Numbered from the stretch's first letter, positions 15,910 through 24,647 are shown. The stretch is 64,000 bases of DNA from Acidobacteriota bacterium (GCA_003385635.1 QQUY01000001.1:2023001-2087000), one strand, 5' to 3'. The notes: generated by a model from the letters alone, not told the origin. Translations and numbers: made by a program.

Positions 15910-16902
15910 TTAATCAGCCTTAGCGGCTGTAGTTTTCATTCTGGCCTGCACTGCCGGGATGATCTTTCTGGGAGCTTCGATCGCGGGCTTAATGTGCCTG
16001 TGTCTTGTAAAATGGCCGGCCACGAATATCCCCGGGACGTTTGTTTCGAATGTATCGTCGTCATAGACAGGAACGTTTCCATGTTTTCCTTCCTCGGTCT
16101 CGACCCCAAGCGAGGTCAATAGAGTCAGATCCGCATCCGAGCCGATCAAGACGAACACTACATCGTTCTCAAGTTCGCAGACCCTTCCGTCCTCGCTTTC
16201 GAGCACGACCTTGTCTTCCTTTATCTCGAGAACTTTCCCAAGGAAGAACAGCTTGAGACACCGTTTTTGGAGCTGTTCTTCAAGCGGGTTCTTTACCCAG
16301 TATTTGATACAGCCTTGTTTCGGGTCGGTGTTCTCCCAATCCTCCCGAAAGATCGCGAGCGTGGTTTCAGCGCCCTCGTCGGCCAGGAAAAGCGCCGCCT
16401 CGCCGGCCGAGTTTCCACCCCCTATGACTAGCGCGTTCCTTCGCACCCAGGGGTAAGTTTCGCGAAAGTGATGCGAGACCTTCGGCAGATCCTCTCCGGG
16501 AACATCCAGTTTTCTCGGGAAATCCATCGCGCCGGAAGCGAACAGTAGGCTCGCAGCTGAATACTCTCCCTTGTCGCTTCTGACCTGAAAACCGTCACTT
16601 GTCCTTTTAACCGACAAAACGGTCTCCTCGGTATTCACATTCAGATCGTTCTCGATGACGAAACGTACGTAATAGGAGAGCAGTTCTTCCCTGGTCGGCT
16701 TTTCCCTTGCCGGATCAAGGTCGCCTTCCCGAAATTCCAACTCGTTCGGAGTGGAGAAAACGGTAAGTCCGACGGGATAGTTGTAGATGGTATTGCCGAT
16801 GAGGCCTTTTTCGACTACCAGATATTGAATGCCTGCTTTCTTCGCCTCCCAGGCAGCAGAGATCCCCGCAGGTCCGGCTCCGATTATTAAAAGGTCTAAC
16901 AT
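15910..16902 (-). CDS. YpdA-like FAD/NAD(P)-dependent oxidoreductase (putative bacillithiol disulfide reductase)
   Basis: A 330-residue two-dinucleotide-domain flavoprotein. It starts with the FAD motif LLIIGAGPAGISAA and has a second Rossmann motif VIGGGNSAGEAA. The segment VEKGLIGNTIYNYPVGLTVFSTP is the recognisable YpdA signature; there is no CxxC redox pair as in thioredoxin reductase. YpdA uses NADPH to reduce bacillithiol disulfide in Firmicutes, and bacillithiol is also made in Acidobacteria, so that role is plausible. The track extends the ORF to 17106, but the extra 68 residues are low-complexity and cover repeats; Met at 16902 directly precedes the FAD motif and is chosen as the start. 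Confidence 0.85.
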   Translation of the reverse strand: MLDLLIIGAGPAGISAAWEAKKAGIQYLVVEKGLIGNTIYNYPVGLTVFSTPNELEFREGDLDPAREKPTREELLSYYVRFVIENDLNVNTEETVLSVKRTSDGFQVRSDKGEYSAASLLFASGAMDFPRKLDVPGEDLPKVSHHFRETYPWVRRNALVIGGGNSAGEAALFLADEGAETTLAIFREDWENTDPKQGCIKYWVKNPLEEQLQKRCLKLFFLGKVLEIKEDKVVLESEDGRVCELENDVVFVLIGSDADLTLLTSLGVETEEGKHGNVPVYDDDTFETNVPGIFVAGHFTRHRHIKPAIEAPRKIIPAVQARMKTTAAKAD

Positions 16903-17212
16903 CTTCTTGGTGATGGGTGCTGTCTGCCCTCTCCTGTCTCCTGTCTTCAGCCTCCTGTCTCGCCGCTCCGCGGCGACGAGGTTTAGGGCCTGGCTTTCCC
17001 CGAACTGCGCCTGCAGCTTCCCCGGGACTAACATATACCCGTCGTACCGCGACTCGGTCCGAGCGGTATCGTCGCCGAGTACACGGCCACGTAGACACGC
17101 AGGCATCTATTCACAGTCTTCAGGTTCCAGATTCCGGTCTCCGATCTCCTGCGTCCGGTCTCCAGTCACCGGTCTCCCTCCCCATCTCATTCCGAATATC
17201 GAATCTCGGAAA
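16903..17212. repeat. Repeat-rich intergenic region
   Basis: No gene is supported in these 310 bases. They carry iterated words such as cctgtctcctgtcttcagcc (about 16935-16955) and ggtctcc/ccggtctcc (about 17130-17175), plus the palindrome-like gccgctccgcggcgac. The spurious N-terminal extension of the YpdA ORF comes from here. Confidence 0.6.
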
Positions 17213-17479
17213 TCAGGAACAGCCTTCCAAATCCTCTAGGATCTCCGTAAACTTCTCGATCTGGATCTTCGTGTTCTCGAGCTCACGCTTGGATTCGAGG
17301 TAGCTTTCCCATTCTCCGGTGTTGGTCAGTGCTTTGACCACATCCTCATCGAGCGAATGCGACATGACCACAAGCAGATCGCTTAGAGCCTCGTGTCCTT
17401 TCAGAAGCGACTGGATGATCGTGTATGCGAGCTTCGCCTGCGGCTGGTCAATATCCTGAAGTTCTTCCATCTGATCCAC
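17213..17479 (-). CDS. Small hypothetical helical protein
   Basis: An 88-residue protein, strongly acidic, predicted all-helical, with a probable coiled coil in the C-terminal half (ELENTKIQIEKFTEILEDLEG). There is no signal peptide or membrane segment. I recognise no family. The gene lies three bases after the ygfZ stop on the same strand, which suggests co-translation with ygfZ and the UDG gene. The tight spacing and sensible composition support it as a real gene. Confidence 0.65.
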   Translation of the reverse strand: MDQMEELQDIDQPQAKLAYTIIQSLLKGHEALSDLLVVMSHSLDEDVVKALTNTGEWESYLESKRELENTKIQIEKFTEILEDLEGCS

Positions 17480-17482
17480 TCT

Positions 17483-18469
17483 CTATTCGATGAACGGCAG
17501 GTCAACGACCCTGCAGGTTTGCTGTTCGACCCTCAACTCGGTCCCGTTTTCTATGAAGGCGTTTCTTACGTAGGCCATCGCGATGTGTTTCTTGAGCTTC
17601 GGCGAGTATGCCTTCGATGTCACGACCCCCGCATTTCTATCGTCCTGTGAAATCAGCTCATCACCCGTCTGCAAGATCGCCTCAGGAGCGTCAAACACGA
17701 CGCCTTTCAGTTCCTTTGCAACCTTTCCACGGAAGTGTATCCTTGCGATCACCTCCTGTCCGATATAACAGCCCTTTTGATAGCTGATCAGTTCCTCAAG
17801 CCCTATTTCGGGCACGACCGTTTCTTCGTTCATATCGATCCCGTATTTCGGAATGCCGCTCTCGATCCGGAGAACCTCGGTCAAAAGGGCATCTGGATCG
17901 GCTGCTCCCGCACTTACGAAATCCGCAATGATAGTTTCGCGACCAGAACTCGGTACCCAAACATCGACACCGGCCGGCCGACTGGCATTCGAAACATAAA
18001 CCTCAGCACCTCCGAACTCGATCTTTGCAGACCTGCCCTCTTCAAGCTCAAACTCACCGAGGACCTCCGAGACAAGCTGCACTGCACTCTCTCCAAGAAC
18101 AGAGACGACCGAGCGATCTTCCGTTTGATCTTCAACCTTGAAGTCCCCTGCAAGCGTAAATCTCTCAAGGTTCGAAAGCACGGATTTGTAGGTCGATTCT
18201 TCGGTCGCGAAAATAAACTTGTCGCCTTCTCTTGAGACCCTGACGACGGCGATCAACCTGCCCTTCGCATTCGGAAATGCGGCGAGCATGACTCCGCCTT
18301 CTTCAAGCTTGGCTATGTCGTTAGTGATCAATCCGTTCAGAAACTGGACCGCCTCGTTGCCCGACACGGCGATCAGGCCGGTCTTTGCGGAACGCAACCA
18401 CGGCTTTCCCGCATCGCGGATCGCGGAATATGTGTCCAGATCGAAAGTTTCCCTAAAGCTCTTGTCCAT
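17483..18469 (-). CDS. ygfZ: YgfZ-like folate-binding Fe-S maintenance protein
   Basis: A 328-residue GcvT-fold protein. The family hallmark KGCYIGQE is present near residue 235 with the conserved cysteine, followed by VIARIHFRGKV. YgfZ/IbaG-type proteins bind folate and support the function or repair of certain Fe-S enzymes, including the tRNA-modifying enzyme MiaB. It sits between a UDG with Fe-S ligands (six bases upstream) and a small hypothetical gene, and close to Mrp and an A-type carrier, so the local theme is Fe-S cluster handling. Confidence 0.88.
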   Translation of the reverse strand: MDKSFRETFDLDTYSAIRDAGKPWLRSAKTGLIAVSGNEAVQFLNGLITNDIAKLEEGGVMLAAFPNAKGRLIAVVRVSREGDKFIFATEESTYKSVLSNLERFTLAGDFKVEDQTEDRSVVSVLGESAVQLVSEVLGEFELEEGRSAKIEFGGAEVYVSNASRPAGVDVWVPSSGRETIIADFVSAGAADPDALLTEVLRIESGIPKYGIDMNEETVVPEIGLEELISYQKGCYIGQEVIARIHFRGKVAKELKGVVFDAPEAILQTGDELISQDDRNAGVVTSKAYSPKLKKHIAMAYVRNAFIENGTELRVEQQTCRVVDLPFIE

Positions 18470-18475
18470 CTCGCT

Positions 18476-19081
18476 TTAAATACCCAGACGCGTGAGCGCT
18501 TTACCAAGAACCGCGTAATCTTTTAGCTGAGCTTCCAAATTTCGGTGAGAAGCGATCACCTGCGGGCTAGGATGATAAAGCGGCAGCAGCTCCCTTTTGT
18601 TCCATTTTACAACTCTTCCAACTCCGGTCTTGAGTGTCAAATTGTGCGGTTCAAGCATTCCCAGCGCCTCCAGGGCGACACTGCCGAGCGGCACGATTAG
18701 CCTTGGATCTATCAGCTGAAGCGTCCGCCTAAGGTAGTCTGAACAGTTGTTCATCTCAGACTTTAGAGGCCGCCTGTTCGCTCCGTTCGGTTTTCGCGGA
18801 CTGCAAAGGACGGAGTTGGTGATGAAGATGTCGTCCCGCTTAAGATCTATCGAATCAAGTAGCACCTGGAAATTCTCGCCTGATTTGTCGCCGTAGAATG
18901 GTCTTCTCGTCCGGTCCGCCCCCTGACGGCCGGGCGCTTCCGCAACGAAAAAGACTCTCGGGTCGAGGTTCCCGTTCAGCTTGCTTAGAACCGCGGTTTT
19001 GTCTCGCATTGCCTCGCAAATACAGCACTTTCGCGCTTCCGCCGCGAGGCTTTCGAAGGCCCGGACGCTGGTTGAACTCAT
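18476..19081 (-). CDS. Uracil-DNA glycosylase, Fe-S family 4/5 type
   Basis: A 201-residue base-excision repair enzyme that removes uracil from DNA. Four cysteines match the [4Fe-4S] ligands of family 4 enzymes: Cys19 and Cys22 (CCIC region), Cys93 and Cys113 in the typical [20 protein letters not shown] stretch. Motif [11 protein letters not shown] corresponds to the water-activating loop, and LYHPSPQV is the HPS motif. It is the first gene of the minus set UDG-ygfZ-hypothetical, and diverges from the Mrp gene with only 53 bases between the two starts, so their promoters must overlap. Confidence 0.9.
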   Translation of the reverse strand: MSSTSVRAFESLAAEARKCCICEAMRDKTAVLSKLNGNLDPRVFFVAEAPGRQGADRTRRPFYGDKSGENFQVLLDSIDLKRDDIFITNSVLCSPRKPNGANRRPLKSEMNNCSDYLRRTLQLIDPRLIVPLGSVALEALGMLEPHNLTLKTGVGRVVKWNKRELLPLYHPSPQVIASHRNLEAQLKDYAVLGKALTRLGI

Positions 19082-19134
19082 ATCATCGAAAGTGTATCGT
19101 GATTTATTACAAAAGCGAATTCAGAGGACTTCAG

Positions 19135-20220
19135 ATGAGCCTGGTAACCGAAGAAAAAGTGCTTGAGCAACTGTCCAAGATCACCGATCCGGATCTCGGC
19201 AAGGACATCGTCACGCTCGAGTTCATAAAAGATCTCACTATTGACGAGGGAGACGTTTCGTTCAGGATCGTGCTTACCACTCCCGCGTGCCCGGTAAAGG
19301 ACGCTTTCGAGAAGGAAGCAATGGATCTCGTCGGATCGATCGAAGGCGTTTCGAACGTAAAGGTGACAATGGACGCCGAGGTTCCGAAAGGAAGAGGAAT
19401 CGCCAACAATGTCGCGGTTCCGGGCGTGAAGAACATCATTGCAGTTTCTTCCGGAAAAGGGGGTGTCGGAAAATCCACTGTCGCAGTGAACCTGGCTGTT
19501 GCTCTTCAAAAGGATGGTGCGAAAGTGGGGCTGATGGATGCCGACGTCTACGGCCCGAATATTCCCATAATGCTCGGCATCGGCGGCAATCAGCCGCAGA
19601 TCGGGGAAGGCAACAGACTGATCCCTCTCGAGGCTCACGGAGTAAAGGTGATCTCGATGGCCGTACTTGTGCCGCCGGACAAGCCGATGATCCTGCGTGG
19701 GCCGATGCTTCACGGCGTTGTCCGCCAGTTTTTAGCTGACGTTGATTGGGGAGAGCTGGACTATTTGATCGTCGATATGCCTCCCGGGACTGGAGACGTT
19801 CAACTTTCTCTGGCCCAGCTTGTACCGGTTCAGGGTGCGGTTCTCGTGACGACCCCGCAGAAAGTATCATTGTCCGATGTGACTCGCGCCCACGCGATGT
19901 TCGAACAGGTGAATGTACCGGTCATCGGCGTAATCGAGAACATGTCGTATTTCATTCCGCCCGACATGCCGGACAAGCGTTACGACATATTTGGAAATGG
20001 CGGCGGAGAGAAGTTCGCGAACGACCACGGGATACCGTTCCTCGGAGAAGTCCCGATCGGCCTCGAGGTTCGCGAAGGTGGAGACGAAGGAAAGCCTGTC
20101 GTTGTTTCGCATCCGGGGTCCCCGCAGGCCGAGGCATTCGGGAAGGTCGCAGAAGAGGTGGCACGACAGGTATCGATCGAGGCGATGAAGCCCGAGCTTG
20201 TCGTGATGACCCGTGCTTAG
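19135..20220 (+). CDS. Mrp/NBP35-type Fe-S cluster carrier ATPase
   Basis: A 361-residue P-loop ATPase that carries Fe-S clusters to apoproteins in the cytosol. The N-terminal MIP18/DUF59 domain (1-85: EKVLEQLSKITDPDLGKDIV) precedes the ATPase with the deviant Walker A SSGKGGVGKST, the switch DADVYGPNIP and VDMPPGTGDVQL. The usual C-terminal CxxC ligand pair of many Mrp proteins is not evident, which is noteworthy but not unusual in this family. The track starts at 18898, inside the UDG gene on the other strand. ATG at 19135 has AGAGGA upstream and begins the conserved domain, so it is preferred. Confidence 0.92.
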   Translation: MSLVTEEKVLEQLSKITDPDLGKDIVTLEFIKDLTIDEGDVSFRIVLTTPACPVKDAFEKEAMDLVGSIEGVSNVKVTMDAEVPKGRGIANNVAVPGVKNIIAVSSGKGGVGKSTVAVNLAVALQKDGAKVGLMDADVYGPNIPIMLGIGGNQPQIGEGNRLIPLEAHGVKVISMAVLVPPDKPMILRGPMLHGVVRQFLADVDWGELDYLIVDMPPGTGDVQLSLAQLVPVQGAVLVTTPQKVSLSDVTRAHAMFEQVNVPVIGVIENMSYFIPPDMPDKRYDIFGNGGGEKFANDHGIPFLGEVPIGLEVREGGDEGKPVVVSHPGSPQAEAFGKVAEEVARQVSIEAMKPELVVMTRA

Positions 20221-20397
20221 ACGAAGAAAAGGAGAGAACAGGATAGACAGGATACAAAAGAAATAGGTTACGATCTTTGGAATTCCGGTTTGTACCCTGA
20301 AGTCCGACTTAAGGTCGACGAAATGGAAACTTTGAACTTGGATCGTGGAACTTTGATTCCTGTATAACCTGTCCATCTTGTTTCTCTCCATTTCGTC
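20220..20397. repeat. Inverted-pair intergenic repeat (D), ACAGGAT type
   Basis: Left arm 20220-20255 (...ggagagaacaggatagacag...) and right arm 20362-20397 are imperfect reverse complements. The element begins at the Mrp stop codon and is 178 bases long. The interior (20256-20361) shows ttgaacttggatcgtggaac-type words but no gene. Related arms occur at 29642-29806 and 53175-53382. Confidence 0.6.
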
Positions 20398-20489
20398 TTA
20401 GGGTTGTTTCAATCGCAAAACTAAGATAAAATTCACTTTTTAGTAAAGATTATCGGATTCGATATCATCAGGAGATAAAGAAAAGATTA

Positions 20490-20845
20490 TGTCAGCAGTA
20501 GCAACTCCCGAACTCGAACTGGCGGTAACGCCGCCGGCAATCGAAGAGATCAAGAAGTTTATGGAAGGCGAAGATGACCTTCCGGATTCGGCAGGCCTTC
20601 GCGTGCGGGTCGTACCCGGCGGCTGCTCAGGATTCCAGTACAGTTTGAACATTGAGGAAGAGTCGCGACAAGGCGATCATGTGATCGAAAGGGATAACAT
20701 TCGTCTTTTCGTAGACATGTTCTCGGCTCAGTATTTGAACGGGATCACCATCGACTATGTAACAAATATGATGGGTTCCGGCTTCACTTTCGAGAACCCG
20801 AACGCGACGGGCGGATGCGGTTGCGGTTCATCTTTCTCGGCATAG
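20490..20845 (+). CDS. A-type Fe-S carrier (IscA/ErpA/HesB family)
   Basis: A 117-118-residue protein that binds and delivers Fe-S clusters. The three invariant cysteines are present: one in VVPGGCSGFQYSL and two in the C-terminal GGCGCGSSF. An N-terminal extension (MSAVATPELELAV) precedes the fold. An upstream AGGAGAT supplies the ribosome binding site; the initiator lies at 20489/20490. It follows the Mrp gene with a repeat element between them and has its own strong terminator. Confidence 0.93.
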
Positions 20846-20865
20846 ATTTCCACCAACCAACGTTC

Positions 20866-20900
20866 TGCGGGACCGTTTTCGGACGGTTCCGCATTTTTCT
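20866..20900 (+). terminator. Rho-independent terminator
   Basis: An 11-bp stem, TGCGGGACCGT with ACGGTTCCGCA (one G-T pair), loop TTTCGG region, then ATTTTTCTTTT. It lies 20 bases after the A-type carrier gene. Confidence 0.9.
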
Positions 20901-20970
20901 TTTCGGGGTTTCTGGAGCCGCAGTCCCATTCCGTCTATCAATTAGTATCCAAAGGACAACTTGAAGGAAC

Positions 20971-21066
20971 GGCGGTAGGTCGGAAGGAGAAGTCGGGTGT
21001 ACCGGGGCTGTCAAGAAAGACAGCTCCGGTACGGCCAGAAACGGTACCCCTTTCCGTCCGCTTGCC
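20971..21066. other. Structured intergenic segment, unexplained
   Basis: Inside a 436-base gap without a gene (20846-21281) lies a nested fold. A 13-bp hairpin, TACCGGGGCTGTC/GACAGCTCCGGTA with loop AAGAAA (21000-21031), is enclosed by CGGAAGG/CCTTTCCG and GGC/GCC pairings. It could be a small RNA, a leader of the NlpC/P60 gene or a repeat relic. Just downstream, TTGCCA and TATACT (21062-21092, 19-base spacer) is a possible promoter for the gene at 21282. I recognise no known RNA family. Confidence 0.35.
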
Positions 21067-21281
21067 AACAGACCATACCCACCTGCTATACTGATAGCCA
21101 TCGCTTGCAATCGAGCGTGTGTTGGGAGACAATCCCAGCGTCTTAACCTAAATCAATAAATCATTAGATCGAATCGCGGCTACGCTCACTGGCTTTGGAA
21201 GATTCAGGCTTATCCTGCTTTTCTATAAATAGGGAAGCCTCAACCTGAAACAGCCGCAACCTCCCAAAAATAATCCACTGT

Positions 21282-21956
21282 ATGAATTTTTCTGAACGAT
21301 TCGGAAAACTGCGCATTTTGCTTGCGGTTCCATTCCTGTTCTTGTTTGTGTTTTCTACGACTGCCTCTGCTCAGGACAGAGAGAGGGTCGTTGAAGAGAC
21401 TAACCAGCCTGAAGCCGCGCAACAAAACACCCCCGCCAGAAAACGGCCGGGAATGACAAACGAGATCCGCGTGGTCCGTGAACCTGCGAAACCGCTTGTG
21501 AAAAAGACCGGGTCTTCTTCGATGACCACTTCGTCGAAGGCGGCGGGCGCTGCTTACTACAACGCCACGGTAAGGTCGATGATGCTTAACTCGATCAGGG
21601 AAAAGATCGGAAAGCGCTACGTTTACGGTTCGCAGGGCCCCAACACATACGACTGTTCGGGTTTTGTCTGGAAGGTGTTCGAGGACGCTGGACTTCCTTT
21701 TACGAGGACGAGCGCAGCTCAATACTGGCGGACTTTTGAACCCGTTGAAGGCGATGACCGCTATCAGTTCGGAACTCTCGTTTTCTTCAACCGCCTGGGC
21801 CATGTCGGGATCGTAGTGAACAAGGACGGTTTCTATCACGCCTCGACGAGCAAGGGTGTGACCTATTCGAAGTTCGAGGGCTACTGGGAAAAAAGGATCG
21901 TAGGATACAGACGCGTACCGTTCAGCGCTCTGGTTTTTGAAGGACCTGAGTTCTAG
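21282..21956 (+). CDS. Secreted NlpC/P60 (C40) cell-wall peptidase
   Basis: A 224-residue exported cysteine peptidase that cuts peptidoglycan stem peptides. A signal peptide (LLAVPFLFLFVFSTTASAQ, cleavage after SAQ or ASA) is followed by a disordered linker rich in Pro, Arg and Lys. The catalytic domain (about 100-215) has the nucleophile in NTYDCSGFVW, the His in LGHVGIVV and the third polar residue in FYHAST, the standard Cys-His-His triad. There are no SH3 or LysM domains, so substrate targeting is unclear. It is flanked by terminators and so monocistronic. Confidence 0.92.
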   Translation: MNFSERFGKLRILLAVPFLFLFVFSTTASAQDRERVVEETNQPEAAQQNTPARKRPGMTNEIRVVREPAKPLVKKTGSSSMTTSSKAAGAAYYNATVRSMMLNSIREKIGKRYVYGSQGPNTYDCSGFVWKVFEDAGLPFTRTSAAQYWRTFEPVEGDDRYQFGTLVFFNRLGHVGIVVNKDGFYHASTSKGVTYSKFEGYWEKRIVGYRRVPFSALVFEGPEF

Positions 21957-21978
21957 AAGAATGTTCGAGTTGATTTGA

Positions 21979-22012
21979 AAAGGCCGCCAATTTCCTGGCG
22001 GCCTTTCTTGTT
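21979..22012. terminator. Bidirectional terminator
   Basis: An 11-bp perfect stem, AAAGGCCGCCA with TGGCGGCCTTT, and a six-base loop, with T residues on the plus side (CTTGTTTCTTG) and TTTTC on the minus side. It can serve both the NlpC/P60 gene and the convergent accC operon. Confidence 0.85.
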
Positions 22013-22019
22013 TCTTGTT

Positions 22020-22150
22020 GATAATAGCACCCGGCTTTAGCCGGGTGTCTGGCATTCGAACGATTGACCGGGGCTTTAGCCCCAAGGGAGGCCAGCTAAA
22101 GCCGGCAAATCAGGAGGATTCCGTCGCACGCCGGGCTGATGCCCGGAGGT
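22020..22150. repeat. CTTTAGC-type palindromic repeat cluster
   Basis: Several short palindromic modules share the core GCTTTAGC or its complement: cccggctttagccgggtg, ggggctttagcccc and gctaaagccggc. Modules with this core recur near 35540-35800, 39270-39440 and 58400-58460. Confidence 0.6.
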
Positions 22151-22170
22151 ATTGTCAGAAGATTCCGATC

Positions 22171-22398
22171 TCAAGAATTCAAGAACCCGGGTTTCTTCTC
22201 AGACTCGCTTGCTTCAAGAAAGAACGCGATCTTATCGACCGCAACGTAGATCCTCTGTCCTTCTTCGTCGTCGAGGCTGAGCAATCCGTTCTCCACGCCC
22301 GCGACACGCCCCCGGACAACCGCGGTGTTCCCGAACGAAACATCGATCTTCTTGTCGGCCAGGCTCTTTAGCAATTCTTCCATCGTTTGCAGCTCCAT
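22171..22398 (-). CDS. Small protein, possible Sm-like fold
   Basis: A 75-residue protein. Its core (MEELLKSLADKKIDVSFGNTAVVRGRVAGVENGLLSLDDEEGQRIYVAVDKIAFF) has the strand pattern of an Sm/LSm-like barrel, but I cannot name a family with confidence. No signal peptide. The gene begins 13 bases after accC and is the last gene of the long minus-strand operon. The C-terminus is short and charged. A role in RNA or protein binding is speculation. Confidence 0.6.
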   Translation of the reverse strand: MELQTMEELLKSLADKKIDVSFGNTAVVRGRVAGVENGLLSLDDEEGQRIYVAVDKIAFFLEASESEKKPGFLNS

Positions 22399-22411
22399 CT
22401 CCCTAAATCGA

Positions 22412-23920
22412 TCATCGGCTTCTCAGGCCCGCGATACGAGCCGCCTGTGTCCACTTGCTCTCAGCTTGTACCGGACGAACAGAAGACATCTTTGCCTTTT
22501 CGCTGTCTGAGAACGCAAGAGCGGCAGCCACGATCGCCAGATCGTCGCGGACCTCATCACTTTGATCCAAAGATCTTCGTTCGTTGAATCCGGAAATAAA
22601 CCCCGTGTCCAGTTTTCCGCTGATGAAGACCTCGTCTTCCATTACTTTACGGAAGAACGGGATCGTCGTCTTGATCCCGTCAACACGGTATTCGACAAGA
22701 GCCCTTCGCATCCGGCCAATGGCCTCCTCGCGGTCTCTTCCATACGCGCACAGCTTTGAGATCATCGGATCGTAATGAATAGTGACGTCGGCCCCTTCGT
22801 AGACACCGCCGTCGTCTCTTACACCTGGTCCCTGCGGAAGCCTCAATCTTTCGATCCTGCCCGGTGACGGGAGGAAGTTGTTTTCCGGATCCTCGGCGTA
22901 CACCCTGCATTCGATCGCGTGTCCCGTGATCTCGATATCCTCCTGCGAGAACGACAGCTTTCCGCCGTTAGCGACGTTTATCTGCTCGCGGACAAGGTCG
23001 ATGCCCGTCACGAGTTCTGTCACGGGATGTTCCACCTGAAGCCTCGTGTTCATCTCGAGAAAGTAGAACGAACGGTCGACATCTGAAAGAAGGAACTCAA
23101 CTGTTCCGGCGCCAACATAGTTGACTGCCTGGGCTACCTTTACCGCGCACTCGCCCATCCGCGACCTAAGATCCGGATCGTTGATCGGAGAAGGCGCTTC
23201 TTCGATCACCTTTTGGTGACGCCGCTGGATCGAGCACTCTCTTTCGCCGAGATGTGCATAGTTTCCGTAGGAATCGCCAAACACCTGGATCTCGATATGC
23301 CGCGGCTTGACGACGGCTTTTTCGATATAGACCGAATCGTCGCCAAAACCTGCAAGTGCCTCAGACCGCGCTGTTTCGAACGCCGACCTCATCTCTTTCG
23401 CCTCGTTCACGAGACGCATCCCCTTTCCGCCTCCGCCGGCCGAGGCCTTGAGCATCACCGGATATCCGACCTCTTCAGCCGTCGCCTCCGCGTCATCAAG
23501 CGATGCAAGCGGTCTGTTTGTTCCCGGAACGACGGGCACATCGGCACCGATAGCTATCTCGCGGGCCGAGATCTTGCCGCCCATCGCTTCCATCGCTTCC
23601 GGCTCAGGTCCTATAAATACGATTCCCGCTTCCTTTGCTTTTCTGACGAATCCCGCATTCTCGCTGAGGAATCCGTATCCCGGGTGGATTGCCTCGGCAC
23701 CCGTCTCTTTGGCGGCGGAAATGATCTTTTCACCTTTCAGATAGCTCTCGGATGACTGCGCCGGGCCGATTAGCACGGCTTCGTCCGCCAGCCGGACGTG
23801 AAGAGCATCGGCATCAGGCTCGGAATACACGGCTACCGTCCCGATTCCCATCTCACGGCACGCACGGATGACCCTGACAGCGATCTCTCCCCTGTTGGCG
23901 ACAAGTATCTTTTTGAACAT
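22412..23920 (-). CDS. accC: Acetyl-CoA carboxylase, biotin carboxylase subunit
   Basis: ATP-dependent carboxylation of biotin on BCCP, the first half-reaction of malonyl-CoA synthesis. It begins MFKKILVANRGEIAVRVIRACREMG, has the ATP-grasp glycine loop ASAGGGGKGMR, the EMNTRLQVEHPVTE active-site segment and the GHAIECRVYAEDP motif. At 502 residues it is about 50 longer than E. coli AccC; the extra C-terminal part (after GISGFNERR) has no known domain and no biotinyl motif. BCCP (accB) is not adjacent, whereas accD lies at 56.2 kb. It is embedded in an operon with envelope-related genes. Confidence 0.95.
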   Translation of the reverse strand: MFKKILVANRGEIAVRVIRACREMGIGTVAVYSEPDADALHVRLADEAVLIGPAQSSESYLKGEKIISAAKETGAEAIHPGYGFLSENAGFVRKAKEAGIVFIGPEPEAMEAMGGKISAREIAIGADVPVVPGTNRPLASLDDAEATAEEVGYPVMLKASAGGGGKGMRLVNEAKEMRSAFETARSEALAGFGDDSVYIEKAVVKPRHIEIQVFGDSYGNYAHLGERECSIQRRHQKVIEEAPSPINDPDLRSRMGECAVKVAQAVNYVGAGTVEFLLSDVDRSFYFLEMNTRLQVEHPVTELVTGIDLVREQINVANGGKLSFSQEDIEITGHAIECRVYAEDPENNFLPSPGRIERLRLPQGPGVRDDGGVYEGADVTIHYDPMISKLCAYGRDREEAIGRMRRALVEYRVDGIKTTIPFFRKVMEDEVFISGKLDTGFISGFNERRSLDQSDEVRDDLAIVAAALAFSDSEKAKMSSVRPVQAESKWTQAARIAGLRSR

Positions 23921-23932
23921 AAGACCTGAACT

Positions 23933-24220
23933 CTAGACGACGATCGAATTACTGTGATTCCGGGGATCGTATCTTATCCCGATCGTAGCTCCCGGCGCAT
24001 AGTCCTGCGGGCGGCCGAGTTGTTCATCAGTAAGGAACTCGCAGCTTTCGAATTCGACTCCCTGAACGCTGTATTCGTAGCGTACCATCTCGCGCCCGTC
24101 TTCAGCTTCCGTCTCAATGACGGTCCCGTCCGTAAGCCTCCCGTTTGCGAGCAGGGCCCTTCTTCGTACGACTTCAGGGTCTTCACTGCTTTTCCGGCGA
24201 AATCTGTCTAGTAATCCCAT
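23933..24220 (-). CDS. Small hypothetical protein, DUF3592-like
   Basis: A 95-residue soluble protein (MGLLDRFRRKSSEDPEVV start). The core TDGTVIETEAEDGREMVRYEYSVQGVEFE and IGIRYDPRNHSNSIV resembles the beta-rich DUF3592-type domain that usually sits in membrane proteins; here there are no membrane segments. It is one base from the upstream PGPGW-like gene and 12 bases before accC, so it is clearly in the operon. Function unknown. Confidence 0.65.
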   Translation of the reverse strand: MGLLDRFRRKSSEDPEVVRRRALLANGRLTDGTVIETEAEDGREMVRYEYSVQGVEFESCEFLTDEQLGRPQDYAPGATIGIRYDPRNHSNSIVV

Positions 24221-24221
24221 T

Positions 24222-24647
24222 TCAATCGATCACTAACGGAGGTTTATTGAATCTTGCTCTGAGGCTGTTGATCGCCGAAAGGACTTTTGGGCGTTTGATG
24301 ATCCGCGCTTCGATCGGCCGCTTTCCTGGTATGTCTAGCATTATAAGGCCGAGCAGGATCGTAAGAATGCCTTGTCCCGGGACGCCGGGCAATGAGAGCG
24401 CGATTCCAAGCAGAATAAGCAGAACACCCAACACGTTCTTGAGAATCACCGCGCCCCATCTGACCAGCCAGGGGCTTCCGGGAAGAAAATCCTGTTCGTA
24501 ATGCGAACTGAAGTAATTCTCAGGAATCTTCACCATCACTATCACGATGGCTCCAAAACTGATCGAAATAGAGAGAAGGAAAACGCCGAGGCCGAAGAAA
24601 ATACTGCCCCAGGTCAATCCGTTCCAGAACTCGACAAGAAATTCCAT
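24222..24647 (-). CDS. Small membrane protein, PGPGW-like
   Basis: A 141-residue membrane protein with an N-terminal hydrophobic helix (about 15-40) and a pair of helices around GVLLILLGIALSLPGVPGQGILTILLGLIML. The glycine/proline turn PGVPGQG between the two helices recalls the PGPGW family of small bacterial membrane proteins. The C-terminal tail KRPKVLSAINSLRARFNKPPL is basic and should face the cytosol. Position right after a CDP-alcohol phosphatidyltransferase suggests a membrane-lipid context; function unknown. Confidence 0.65.
   Translation of the reverse strand: MEFLVEFWNGLTWGSIFFGLGVFLLSISISFGAIVIVMVKIPENYFSSHYEQDFLPGSPWLVRWGAVILKNVLGVLLILLGIALSLPGVPGQGILTILLGLIMLDIPGKRPIEARIIKRPKVLSAINSLRARFNKPPLVID

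Noticed and set aside
18898-19134. N-terminal extension of the Mrp ORF
   Set aside because: It lies inside the UDG gene on the other strand and has low-complexity sequence; ATG 19135 starts the conserved domain.
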